Part shown: piece by piece, positions 1 through 7,638 of the stretch | Layout: every line of letters begins with the position of its first letter | How positions within the stretch are numbered: position 1 is the first letter of the stretch | Assembly (NCBI GenBank): GCA_017503015.1 | Contig: JAFVTX010000014.1 | Coordinates: 1 to 47,248 of the forward strand | DNA: 47,248 bases | Reading direction: 5' to 3' | DNA from: Fibrobacter sp. | GTDB taxonomy: Bacteria; Fibrobacterota; Fibrobacteria; Fibrobacterales; Fibrobacteraceae | Notes under the pieces: generated by a model | Databases searched by the model: none | Seen by the model: the letters and a program-made list of their open reading frames with translations, nothing else | What the model was told of the DNA's origin: nothing | Made by a program: the position numbers and the translations under genes

Positions 1-1
1 G

Positions 2-931
2 ACCCTGCAGTCCGACATCTACAGCATGGGCATCATTTTGTTTGAAATGACCTGCGGACAACTCCCGTTCAACGGCAACAAGCCCATAGAAATTGCCATT
101 CAGCATGTGCAAAAACAACCGCCTGACCCGCGACAGTTCAGGCCGGACATGCCCAAGGGGCTTGCAGAGATGATTCTCAAATGCCTCAAGAAGAAGCTGA
201 ACGAGCGTTTCCACGACATGCAGGAGTTTTTGGATGCCTGCGATGCGGTTTTCCCGCAAAAAGATACCCGAAGCACAGGCAAAATTACAGGACGGAAAAC
301 TTCTTTGTTCAGTCATGGACGAGAATCCATTGCCGAAGTGGCCACCAAGATTCCTTCTAAGGCAAAAAAAATCCACCGCAAGCTGACAGCTCTTGCTCTT
401 TCCATATTCCCGCTGATTATCATCTTGATGGTGCTCCTGATGCTCACTCACAAACCCGAAAGCACCCTGCGGGATTTAGAGTGGGACGAAGCGGTAGGCA
501 ATTTTGAAACCAAGGCCCTGGAAAATGACGGCGGTGTGGACTATGGTCTAGACAACCTGGGCGACGGCGACCTGAAAACGGCATGGCTCAATAGCATGCC
601 CCTGAAGCCGCAGAATCCCGTTTTGAGCCTTTATTTCAAGAAAAACACCTTGGTCACCCACCTGGGAATAGCCATCGGATACCAAAAATCCGTTGACGAC
701 CTGTTTGGCGACCGGTTTCGTATTTTCAAGAAGCCGAAAACTCTTACGGTAGAAACCGCAGACGGATTCAAGCAAAAAATCAAGCTGGAAAATATCAAGG
801 GCATGCAGTACCCCACCATCCAGGCCATCGAGACCACAGAACTCAAGTTCTATCTGGAAGACATCTACGAAGGTGAAAACGAGGATTTCGCCATTTCGGA
901 AGTACGGCTCTTGGGGATGGAGGTTGATTAG
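2..931 (+). CDS. Ser/Thr protein kinase, 3' part (5' end outside window)
   Basis: The gene enters from the left edge in frame at base 2. The first visible residues, SDIYSMGIILFEM, are kinase subdomain IX, so the ATP-binding and catalytic loops lie outside the window. The C-lobe ends near residue 80 and is followed by a basic linker and one transmembrane segment (ALSIFPLIIILMVLLML, about residues 131-147 of the visible part). The last ~150 residues resemble the discoidin-like NADase-type glycan-binding domain often attached to bacterial kinases: a DGDLKTAW start, then FRIFKKPKTLTV, and FAISEVRLLG at the end. The protein probably phosphorylates Ser/Thr targets in the cytoplasm and senses something outside the membrane. 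The family call is firm; the sensor-domain call is by pattern only. Confidence 0.85.
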   Translation, partial: TLQSDIYSMGIILFEMTCGQLPFNGNKPIEIAIQHVQKQPPDPRQFRPDMPKGLAEMILKCLKKKLNERFHDMQEFLDACDAVFPQKDTRSTGKITGRKTSLFSHGRESIAEVATKIPSKAKKIHRKLTALALSIFPLIIILMVLLMLTHKPESTLRDLEWDEAVGNFETKALENDGGVDYGLDNLGDGDLKTAWLNSMPLKPQNPVLSLYFKKNTLVTHLGIAIGYQKSVDDLFGDRFRIFKKPKTLTVETADGFKQKIKLENIKGMQYPTIQAIETTELKFYLEDIYEGENEDFAISEVRLLGMEVD

Positions 932-943
932 GGGTTAGGTTCG

Positions 944-1014
944 AGGCACGAGGAATGTCATCCTCGCCCATTCGACAAGCTCAGGGCAGGCTCCGGCGAG
1001 GATCCGCTTGAGGA
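944..1014. repeat. GTCAT-type hairpin repeat between kinase and yraN
   Basis: ATCCTCGCC (960-968) pairs with GGCGAGGAT (995-1003) around a 26-nt loop containing TTCGACAAGCTCAGGGCAGG. The same arms recur at 1575-1594 and 17530-17549 with a 4-nt loop. The right flank ends in CGCTTGAGGAA, so the repeat itself supplies the GAGGA Shine-Dalgarno sequence (1010-1014), 7 nt before the next gene's ATG. Confidence 0.7.
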
Positions 1015-1021
1015 ATTAAGA

Positions 1022-1450
1022 ATGAAAAGTGAAAGTGTGAAGAGCAATTCGGTGAAGTCCGTCAATCGCAAGAAGGGTAACGCTATCGAGACGGAGGCTT
1101 CGGCCTACCTGATGCGGAACGGTTATGAAATTCTGGACAGAAACTACGCCTACCGCGGAGGCGAGCTGGACATTGTGGCCCGAGACGGACAGACTGTTGT
1201 TTTCGTAGAGGTCAAGTCCGTGTGGACCGCTGGACAAGGAAACCCCGCAGCCCGCGTAAATGCCCTCAAGCAGCGTAAAATCTGGAACACTGCCTGCCAT
1301 TACCTCTACACTCAAAAAGAAAAGGCCCCAAAAGGCTTTGACACTCCCTGCCGTTTCGACGTCCTTTCTATTCGCGCTTACCAGAAGCCCATGCAGTTTG
1401 AACACTACAAGAACGCCTTCGAAGGGTCGCAGGTGATTCCACAGTGTTAG
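1022..1450 (+). CDS. YraN/UPF0102 family endonuclease-like protein
   Basis: The 142-residue protein has the UPF0102 (YraN) signature of a small restriction-endonuclease-like fold. G-E-L-D-I-V-A-R-D at about residues 47-55, followed by V-F-V-E-V-K at 60-65, gives the E/D...ExK layout of the PD-(D/E)XK nuclease superfamily. The cellular role of YraN proteins is poorly defined. The length is slightly above the usual ~120 because of a basic N-terminal extension. The start is supported by a GAGGA sequence 7 nt upstream, which belongs to the preceding repeat. The gene lies downstream of the kinase but is separated from it by that repeat, so co-transcription is uncertain. Confidence 0.85.
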   Translation: MKSESVKSNSVKSVNRKKGNAIETEASAYLMRNGYEILDRNYAYRGGELDIVARDGQTVVFVEVKSVWTAGQGNPAARVNALKQRKIWNTACHYLYTQKEKAPKGFDTPCRFDVLSIRAYQKPMQFEHYKNAFEGSQVIPQC

Positions 1451-1662
1451 GGGTTAGGGGGATGGGATCTAGGGGTTAGGATCTAGGGAAATGTGGAGTG
1501 TGAAATGTGAGGTTTGAGGTTTGAGGTTTAAGGTTCGAGGCTCGAGGTTCGGGGTTCGAAGCGCGGGAGATGTCATCCTCGCGCAGGCGAGGATCCGCTT
1601 AAGGAATCAAAGGTTAGAAGGTCAGAATTTAAGGAAAAGATGGAATAAAAGGTATTTGGTCT
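1451..1662. repeat. intergenic degenerate short repeats plus hairpin
   Basis: From 1451 to 1490 runs a degenerate GGGTTAG/GATCTAGG series, and from 1491 to 1560 a GAGGTTT/GAGGTTC heptamer series. A hairpin follows: ATCCTCGC (1575-1582), loop GCAG, GCGAGGAT (1587-1594). Equivalent short repeats recur at 931-945, 4339-4368 and 17471-17510. I see no gene here. Confidence 0.7.
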
Positions 1663-2256
1663 ATGCGTTTTGAAGTTCATCCAGCCAATCCACAGGCAAG
1701 AATCGTTAAACTTGCGGCTGCCGCCTTGGAAGACGACGGTCTGGTTCTCTACCCCACCGAATCCGGTTATGCTATCGGTTGTAACGCGGAATCTCCGAAG
1801 GCAATCCACAAGCTCTACGCCCTGAAAAAACCTATGAAGAAATTCTTCATGGCCCTGATCGTGCCAAACATCAAGGCGGCTACGGACTATGCCCGCGTAG
1901 ATAACTTTGCCTTCAACATCATGAAGCCGAGAGTCCCTGGGCCCTACACCTTTGTTTTGCCTGCGGACCCGCACATCGCCCGGCGGCTAGACGTAAAACG
2001 TCCAGAAATCGGCATCCGTATGCCGACACACCCCTTCTTCACGGAACTGTTCCAGCATTTTGACAAGCCTATCCTGAGTACGGCGGCAAAGCTCAGCGAA
2101 GAAGACCTTTACGACCCCGACGAAATCTGGAAGACCTTCGAACACTCCGTAGAGATGATGGTGGACTGCGGGCCTATCGAAATCAACCCCACGAACATCA
2201 TTAGCCTGGTGGGAGACCAGGTGGAAGTGATTCGTGGGGAATTGCTGGACCCCTAA
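1663..2256 (+). CDS. Sua5/YciO/YrdC/TsaC family protein
   Basis: The 197-residue protein belongs to the YrdC-fold family. TsaC/Sua5 members make L-threonylcarbamoyladenylate from Thr, bicarbonate and ATP for the t6A37 modification of ANN-decoding tRNAs; YciO is a paralogue whose role is less clear. Visible motifs are the strand-loop VLYPTESGYAIGC (about residues 28-40), the KK-P lysines of LKKPMKKFFMALI (52-64) and the later LSTAAKLS and TNIISLVGDQVEVIRGE segments. The length and the KKPMKKFF form look more YciO-like than E. coli TsaC-like. No strong Shine-Dalgarno precedes the ATG; a TATTTGG sequence lies just upstream. Confidence 0.85.
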   Translation: MRFEVHPANPQARIVKLAAAALEDDGLVLYPTESGYAIGCNAESPKAIHKLYALKKPMKKFFMALIVPNIKAATDYARVDNFAFNIMKPRVPGPYTFVLPADPHIARRLDVKRPEIGIRMPTHPFFTELFQHFDKPILSTAAKLSEEDLYDPDEIWKTFEHSVEMMVDCGPIEINPTNIISLVGDQVEVIRGELLDP

Positions 2257-2268
2257 TTTTTCGATTGT

Positions 2269-3366
2269 TTAGTTTCCGTTGATGCAGCGGACAGAGTAGG
2301 CGTTGCCCTTGTTGTTCACAAGCTGTCGGACCATCTGGTCTGACATGCGGCCCATGGCCCAAAGCCAAATGGTTTCGTTCCTGCCGTTCTGGGACGACCA
2401 GAAACCAGCATACTCGCCCATATCTTCGTAACGCACCGTCTTGGAACCGATCATCTTGCGGTAGCCCGAAGAGAAAACCGTAAAGCCATATTCGTCTGTG
2501 CCGCCACCACCGTGCCAGCCCGTAGTGGCCTTCAGTTTGCTTGCAAATGCACCGCATTTATCCACACCATCGTAGCACTGGGTAAGGCCCGTCAGCATGT
2601 CCTGCCATTCCCTGTCGCGGGGCAGATGCCAACCTTCGGGGCAAGCCTTGCGGGCTCCTTCTAAATCGTAAAGACGGCCACTACGGACACAGTAGTTGTC
2701 CTTGTCCTCATAGCACCAGGAATGCCCGGGCACATCGTAATTTACGTTCTGGGCGAACCATTCACGGCCCTCAATCTTGATGGTTCTGTAAACCTGACCG
2801 TCGCGGGGGTCCTTGAACTGGCTGGAATTGTCGCGGATGGTGGCTCGGTGTTCCTGCTCTTCGCGCCTGAAATTCACCAGCAGTTCACGTTTGTACTTTT
2901 CGCCCTTTTCGTATTTCTTGTTCCATTCGTCCTGGGCTTTCTTGTTGAAGAACTTGATTTTCAGGTCTCCAACAGCATAGAGTATATCTCCACAGGCCAA
3001 ATCCACGCCAGCCACATGCACGACTAGGTCTTCTTTGCCGTATGTTTCGGGGTCACCAAAGTAAGAAATCCAGGCTTCCTTGGTGGTGTTACATACGGAG
3101 AAAAAGTCCCCTTTTTCGATTACTTCGGCAGGAACGGTCATGTTTCCGGAGACCGCAAAAGAGAATACTTCGCTATCCACCTTGAAAGATACCGGTTGCA
3201 CGTTCTTGTAGTGGGTGTATTTGCCTAGACGGACATTGCCGCTAATCTTTGCAGAAGCGTAATTAGCCTCCTCGTTGGTCTTGAAAATAGATTCCCACGA
3301 CTTGGGCAGGGCAAAGGCACAAATTGCAGATAGACAGACTAAAAAACAAATAGTTTTGCGAATCAC
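2269..3366 (-). CDS. secreted protein with C-terminal FISUMP domain
   Basis: The 365-residue protein begins at a GTG (3364-3366) with GAGGGG six nt upstream and a signal peptide (MIRKTICFLVCLSAICAFA). Residues 20-180 match nothing I recognise. The C-terminal ~185 residues form a FISUMP domain: YRTIKIEGREWFAQNVNY, SWCYEDKDNYC, GRLYDLEGARKACPEGWHLP, GTDEYGF, FWSSQNGR and YSVRCING, with the usual paired cysteines. This domain is expanded in Fibrobacter and is thought to act at the cell surface; its function is unknown. The gene converges on the TsaC/YciO gene with a 12-bp gap and no obvious terminator between them. Confidence 0.85.
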   Translation of the reverse strand: MIRKTICFLVCLSAICAFALPKSWESIFKTNEEANYASAKISGNVRLGKYTHYKNVQPVSFKVDSEVFSFAVSGNMTVPAEVIEKGDFFSVCNTTKEAWISYFGDPETYGKEDLVVHVAGVDLACGDILYAVGDLKIKFFNKKAQDEWNKKYEKGEKYKRELLVNFRREEQEHRATIRDNSSQFKDPRDGQVYRTIKIEGREWFAQNVNYDVPGHSWCYEDKDNYCVRSGRLYDLEGARKACPEGWHLPRDREWQDMLTGLTQCYDGVDKCGAFASKLKATTGWHGGGGTDEYGFTVFSSGYRKMIGSKTVRYEDMGEYAGFWSSQNGRNETIWLWAMGRMSDQMVRQLVNNKGNAYSVRCINGN

Positions 3367-3452
3367 AAAAACCCCTCGTTAAAAACAGGAACAATCATAG
3401 TTTTTTTTTAGACTTATGGCATCACCATTATGCAGAATCAAGCTAAAAAAGC

Positions 3453-3460
3453 TACATTGT
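3453..3460 (+). promoter_or_regulatory. TAnnTT-type promoter element close to purU start
   Basis: TACATTGT lies 5 nt before the purU ATG, and the short intervening AGGCC gives no properly spaced Shine-Dalgarno. This is a near match to the TAnnTTTG element seen at other genes here. A start site just downstream would give an essentially leaderless message. Confidence 0.35.
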
Positions 3461-3465
3461 AGGCC

Positions 3466-4311
3466 ATGGCAAAAAACAAGTACATTCTTCAGATTCATTG
3501 CCCTGACCAGACAGGACTTATTGCGGGTACTACCCAGGTCCTTGCAAAAGCGGGCGCTAATATTATTGATTTACAACAACATACGGCCAAGGACATCGAG
3601 ACCTTTTTCCTCAGGGCCGTTTTCGAGATGGAATCAGAGGACGTCCAGGAGATTTACAAGCATCTTGAAACCCTGGAAGGTCACCTAAAACTCAACTGGA
3701 AACTGTTTGACACCTCCAAAATTGAGCGCGTCGCCATTTTTGTGTCCAAAACAGACCACTGTCTCTACGATTTGCTTCTCAAACAACGTGACGGTGACCT
3801 GCCCTGCGAATTCAGCTGTATCGTCGGAAACCACCCCGATCTTGGACCCGTGGGCGGAACCTTTGGCGTGCCCTTCTACTACGTTCCCAGCAATCCGGAC
3901 AAGACCATTCCCGAAAACCGTTTCCGCGAAATCATCGCCGAGACCAGGACCGATACGGTGGTCCTCGCCCGCTACATGCAGATTTTGAGCGAAGCCTTTA
4001 CCGAAGAATTCAAGTACCGCATCATCAACATCCACCACGGGTTTCTGCCCGCCTTCAAGGGAGCTAAACCCTACCACCAGGCCTGGCACAAGGGTGTGAA
4101 GATTATCGGTGCTACCGCCCATTTTGCAACAGAAGACCTGGACCAGGGCCCCATCATCTGCCAGGATATCCAGCGGGTGCCCGAAACGGCCAGCATCGAC
4201 GAACTGGTGGAACTGGGCAAGGATATCGAAAAGCGGACCCTTTCTGCCGCCCTGAAACTCTGGCTGGAACACCGCGTGTTCGTCTATGCCGGAAGAACCT
4301 TTATTCTATAG
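3466..4311 (+). CDS. purU: formyltetrahydrofolate deformylase
   Basis: PurU hydrolyses 10-formyl-tetrahydrofolate to formate and tetrahydrofolate, balancing one-carbon pools and feeding formate to PurT-type purine synthesis. The 281 residues have the family's usual length and order. An N-terminal ACT domain (residues 5-80, starting ILQIHCPDQTGLIAG) is followed by a formyltransferase-fold catalytic domain. The catalytic triad is visible as N188 and H190 in INIHHGFLPAFKGAKPYHQA and D226 in ATEDLDQGPI. The gene appears monocistronic, with short degenerate repeats before the next gene. Confidence 0.95.
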   Translation: MAKNKYILQIHCPDQTGLIAGTTQVLAKAGANIIDLQQHTAKDIETFFLRAVFEMESEDVQEIYKHLETLEGHLKLNWKLFDTSKIERVAIFVSKTDHCLYDLLLKQRDGDLPCEFSCIVGNHPDLGPVGGTFGVPFYYVPSNPDKTIPENRFREIIAETRTDTVVLARYMQILSEAFTEEFKYRIINIHHGFLPAFKGAKPYHQAWHKGVKIIGATAHFATEDLDQGPIICQDIQRVPETASIDELVELGKDIEKRTLSAALKLWLEHRVFVYAGRTFIL

Positions 4312-4338
4312 GTTCAAGATTGTAAGTGTCTGAAGTAG

Positions 4339-4368
4339 CCTAACACCTACAACCTATAACCTAATACC
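4339..4368. repeat. degenerate CCTAACACCTACAACC short repeats
   Basis: Four imperfect copies of a CCTAWNA-like 7-8-mer follow purU. On the other strand they read TAGGT/TTAGG, like the series at 1451-1490 and 17471-17510. They end just before the ACGAGGAG Shine-Dalgarno of the next gene. Confidence 0.5.
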
Positions 4369-4384
4369 TTTACGAGGAGAAACA

Positions 4385-4882
4385 ATGTCCGAAGAAATCA
4401 AGAATGAAGAAGAGAAGGTTGTTGAAACGCCTGTCGAAACAACGCCAGCAACCGCTGTAGACACCCCGGCGGAAACTCCCGCTGAAGCACCTGCCGCCGA
4501 ACCGGCTCAGCCTGCCGTTTCCGAAACCCAGCCCCAGATTATCGTCCAGAAGGAACGGGGATTCTCACACTATGTGGGCTTCGCCCTGCTCTGCGTGCTG
4601 TGCATCGTATTCTATTTCATTCCGGGCATCGCCATCAGCTTTGCCATAAACCAGATTCCGGGAGTTGCTTTCGGGGCTGTTGCGGCATGGGCCTTGAGCA
4701 CTATATTCAGCGTCATTGCCTGGTTCATTTTCAAGTTGAAAATCAAAGGGTTCAAGAAATCATTCTACTTCTACATTGGACTGTGCATCGTGGTATTTGC
4801 CCTGCTTATAGCTATCGAAGTCCTTACCGAAAATTACAATGTCTTTTCCAGCATCTTTGGCATGCTGATGGGAGCGGAATAA
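4385..4882 (+). CDS. three-TM membrane protein with acidic Pro/Ala-rich N-terminus
   Basis: I do not recognise a family in this 165-residue protein. Residues 1-52 are acidic and rich in Glu, Pro, Ala and Thr, with ETPAE/EAPA-type repeats, so they are probably disordered. Three hydrophobic segments follow, at about 63-88, 93-117 and 126-147, separated by a short basic loop (KLKIKGFKK). A GAGGAG sequence seven nt upstream supports the start. pyrE starts four nt after its stop, so the two genes are probably co-transcribed, but the context gives no clear function. Confidence 0.75.
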   Translation: MSEEIKNEEEKVVETPVETTPATAVDTPAETPAEAPAAEPAQPAVSETQPQIIVQKERGFSHYVGFALLCVLCIVFYFIPGIAISFAINQIPGVAFGAVAAWALSTIFSVIAWFIFKLKIKGFKKSFYFYIGLCIVVFALLIAIEVLTENYNVFSSIFGMLMGAE

Positions 4883-4886
4883 TTTC

Positions 4887-5558
4887 ATGAACATCAAAGA
4901 TCAATTTGTCCATTTTCTTGTAGAATCCGGTGCTCTCAAGTTCGGTGACTTTATCACCAAGAGCGGTCGCGAGACCCCGTATTTCATCAACACCGGAGAA
5001 TTCCGCACGGGAGCAAGTCTTTCTAAGCTTGCCGAGTACTACGCCAGCACTTTCATGGTTCACTTTGACGGCAAGGCCCAGAACCTTTACGGCCCAGCCT
5101 ACAAGGGAATTCCCCTGTGCGCTGCTACAGCCATGAAGCTCTCCGACGTCTATGGTCAGAACCTCACCTTCACCTACAACCGCAAAGAAGTGAAGGACCA
5201 CGGCGAAGGCGGTTCTCTGGTGGGCTACAAGTACACCGAAAAGACCGACGTGGTCATCATCGAAGACGTGATTACCGCAGGCACCAGCGTGAACGAGACC
5301 ATGCAGGCCCTCTCCAAGATTGAAAACGCCAATGTGGTCGGCCTCTTGATTTCGGTAGACCGCAAGGAAAAACTGGAAAACGGCAAGTCCGCCCTCCAGA
5401 CCGTGCAAGACGAATACGGCATCGTTGCCCACTCCATCGTGAACATCAACGACATCATCGCGTTCCTCAAAAGCGAAGAGAACCGCAAGGCCATCAACGC
5501 CCCCGAAGGAATTCTCGACAAGGTTTACGCCTACCGCGAAAAGTGGGGCGCAAACTAA
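4887..5558 (+). CDS. pyrE: orotate phosphoribosyltransferase
   Basis: PyrE joins orotate to PRPP to make orotidine 5'-phosphate in de novo pyrimidine synthesis. The 223-residue protein shows the orotate-binding N-terminus (FGDFITKSGRETPYFINTG), the phosphoribosyl core (LYGPAYKGIPLCAA), the catalytic loop YNRKEVKDHGEGG (about 97-109) and the PRPP-binding motif DVVIIEDVITAGTS (121-134). It starts four nt after the preceding membrane-protein gene and ends four nt before the next lipoprotein gene, so it sits inside an operon. Confidence 0.95.
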   Translation: MNIKDQFVHFLVESGALKFGDFITKSGRETPYFINTGEFRTGASLSKLAEYYASTFMVHFDGKAQNLYGPAYKGIPLCAATAMKLSDVYGQNLTFTYNRKEVKDHGEGGSLVGYKYTEKTDVVIIEDVITAGTSVNETMQALSKIENANVVGLLISVDRKEKLENGKSALQTVQDEYGIVAHSIVNINDIIAFLKSEENRKAINAPEGILDKVYAYREKWGAN

Positions 5559-5562
5559 TTAG

Positions 5563-6267
5563 GTGAAAATGCTCAAGGGAGTCTGGACTTTTGGCCTCTG
5601 GTGTATAGTCGCTTGCATCCTTCTTGGTTGCGGCACGCACTACCAGTGGACTAAAAGCCACCCCGCCTACAGGATTCCGCCGCGGGACGACCTTGCGGTC
5701 GTCGGAACAGACAAGGCCTTTGTGCTAATCCGTTCTGCCTGGTTTGCCAAGAAGCTGAATATTTCCGCTGACAGCATCCAGACCAGCGTCACCACAGAAT
5801 GCGCAAAACTTCTGACAGATGAACTGAAAAAACGCTATAGCAGATTGAAGGTCGTGCCCTCAAACCAGCTAGCTGGCCTGCCCGAAGAGAGCCTAAAGCT
5901 CGATCAGCGGATTTTCATCAAGGGAAAATTCCCGGAGCAGGGTGTAATGGTGGCCGATTCCAGCGGAAACATTCCCAAGACCATCCTGATTGTCCACGAA
6001 GTCATTATAGGGACTGACCTGAGCAGGGAAAACTATTTCGATTACGCCCTTATCCACAACGAAGGTCCAGAAAAGAAGACTTCTAACAACCTGACAGCCA
6101 TCGCTTCCTATACCCTCTGGGATAACGAAAGGCAACGGGCCCTGTTCAGCGCTGTCGATCAGGTGGAGCGCCCCATCGTAAAAATTTCAATGGGCGACAT
6201 AGAAGAACTGGTTCGTGACATCGCCACCCAGATACAGCGTAACCTTGACGCAGGAGCGGGCCTATGA
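5563..6267 (+). CDS. lipoprotein of unknown function
   Basis: The 234-residue protein has a lipoprotein signal peptide ending in a lipobox (ILLGC; modified Cys at residue 23 from the GTG at 5563). An ATG at 5569 is an alternative start and the lipobox is unaffected. The mature part has mixed alpha/beta composition and mentions no family I can name. Its stop overlaps the next gene's start in an ATGA (6264-6267), so the two are translationally coupled and probably form an envelope pair with the outer-membrane candidate that follows. Confidence 0.75.
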   Translation: MKMLKGVWTFGLWCIVACILLGCGTHYQWTKSHPAYRIPPRDDLAVVGTDKAFVLIRSAWFAKKLNISADSIQTSVTTECAKLLTDELKKRYSRLKVVPSNQLAGLPEESLKLDQRIFIKGKFPEQGVMVADSSGNIPKTILIVHEVIIGTDLSRENYFDYALIHNEGPEKKTSNNLTAIASYTLWDNERQRALFSAVDQVERPIVKISMGDIEELVRDIATQIQRNLDAGAGL

Positions 6268-7526
6268 AAAAGCTCCTGTATGTTTTGCTGATAGGCCTAC
6301 TTGCGGTGATTTCCCACGCCAAGGACATCTATTTCGATTCCCATTACACCCTTTGGAAAGATGGCGATATCTTGATTTGGAATGTAGATAAGTCCATCAC
6401 CATCGACCCCAAGGAATTTTGTCTTTCGCTGAAACGGAACAACACCAGCATCGGTGACCCTAAGTGCCGCATTTTCGGTGAGTGGGAACGTGACTCCGTA
6501 GCACTTCGTTATGCAACTTGGCTCGGTTACAATCTGGAACCGGGCACCAAGGCGGAATACCTGAAGGCGAGACACCCCGCCATGATTGCGAAGATTCAAG
6601 CACTAGAAGACAAAATCGTGATGTACGTGTCTAAAGTCGAAGGTGTCGTAAGGATAGCTTTGTACGACGAAACAGCAGGTATGCCAAAAATGGCAGGCAC
6701 GGTGGCTTTTAACAGCGATCCTATCGCCTTGTACGACGACATGGCCAATTCTTTCTTTGATCGTCCTGCCAAGAGACGCCTAACGAAAAAAGAACGTGAA
6801 AAGATGGCCACGGAACCCGACGAATACTATCAGGAAACTCCCAATTTCAATGGTTGGATTGGCGTAGGCCTCGGCTATTCACAGGCAAAAATTCCGCTGA
6901 CCCCCGACAACTGGTACCGAAGCCATATCGACAGCAAGGTCCGCAAGTACCGCGTCACCAAAGATTCCACCAGTCTCTGGAACTTTATTGACGATTCAGA
7001 TCCGTTTTTAAGCCTTTACGCTGGCGGAACCTGGTACGGCTTTATCGGAGCCGAAATCATCTACCGCTTGGCCAAACATAATGTAAAAACCGACAGCAAG
7101 GACACCTCTTACGACGAGCTTGACTATTGGTATTTTTACCAGCACGAAATCGGGCTCAGCATACACCTTTCCAAGACATTCCCCATGAACAAGTGGTTGG
7201 ACATCACGCCTTTCGTGTTTCTCGGGTTCCAGTACAGTTTCTTTGTAGAAGAAATCGACGTGAAGGACGATGTGAAAAAGCCTTCTGCCGCCTACGAAAA
7301 GCGCGTGGAATTTGAGGAAGTCTACAAAGGGGCCCTGGTGGGAATCGGCAGTCAGTTCGTATTTGCCAAGCATTACGGCATAAGCCTGCGCACGGGAATC
7401 TCTAGCAGGGGGCGTGACACCTACTCCGACCCCTCCCCCGACGCCGCCGCCGAACCCACGACCATCGGAGGCTCTACCATCGACTGCTTTGTAAGCCTCG
7501 GGCTTGAGTACCACTGGGTCCTGTAG
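6264..7526 (+). CDS. probable outer-membrane beta-barrel protein
   Basis: This 420-residue exported protein has a signal peptide (MKKLLYVLLIGLLAVISHA). After residue ~190 it shows alternating aromatic and polar strands typical of a barrel: GWIGVGLGYSQ, FLSLYAGGTWYGFIGAEIIYRL, YFYQHEIGLSIHLSK, LDITPFVFLGFQYSFF, GALVGIGSQFVFAKHYGISLRTG, and the closing FVSLGLEYHWVL. The first ~190 residues are more globular. I cannot name the family. Its start overlaps the stop of the upstream lipoprotein gene, which suggests a joint role in the envelope. Confidence 0.7.
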   Translation: MKKLLYVLLIGLLAVISHAKDIYFDSHYTLWKDGDILIWNVDKSITIDPKEFCLSLKRNNTSIGDPKCRIFGEWERDSVALRYATWLGYNLEPGTKAEYLKARHPAMIAKIQALEDKIVMYVSKVEGVVRIALYDETAGMPKMAGTVAFNSDPIALYDDMANSFFDRPAKRRLTKKEREKMATEPDEYYQETPNFNGWIGVGLGYSQAKIPLTPDNWYRSHIDSKVRKYRVTKDSTSLWNFIDDSDPFLSLYAGGTWYGFIGAEIIYRLAKHNVKTDSKDTSYDELDYWYFYQHEIGLSIHLSKTFPMNKWLDITPFVFLGFQYSFFVEEIDVKDDVKKPSAAYEKRVEFEEVYKGALVGIGSQFVFAKHYGISLRTGISSRGRDTYSDPSPDAAAEPTTIGGSTIDCFVSLGLEYHWVL

Positions 7527-7577
7527 CGGCTAAAATTCTACATTTGCACTCTTTGAGTGCATTTAGCTCGGCTCGGT

Positions 7578-7607
7578 CATGTCAAAACAACAAGTTGTTT
7601 TGTCATG
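7578..7607. promoter_or_regulatory. perfect inverted repeat upstream of helicase gene
   Basis: CATG-T-CAAAACAAC (7578-7591) and GTTGTTTTG-T-CATG (7594-7607) are exact reverse complements apart from a T-T pair. The right arm overlaps the TTTTG (7598-7602), which lies 20 nt before the TAAATTTG element where a -33 box would be. It could be an operator for a dimeric regulator or a terminator for the upstream operon. A smaller hairpin (GCACTC-TTT-GAGTGC) lies about 40 nt further upstream. Confidence 0.5.
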
Positions 7608-7622
7608 ACTCTCGCCTTTTGC

Positions 7623-7630
7623 TAAATTTG
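7623..7630 (+). promoter_or_regulatory. TAnnTTTG promoter element, helicase gene
   Basis: TAAATTTG ends 8 nt before the ATG at 7639. No Shine-Dalgarno lies in the 8 nt between. Spacing and sequence match the element at 20777-20784. Confidence 0.45.
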
Positions 7631-7638
7631 TGCCCACT

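Noticed and set aside
7539-7546. TACATTTG promoter element
   Set aside because: It lies just after a stop codon with no start codon nearby, so it is not counted as support for leaderless transcription.
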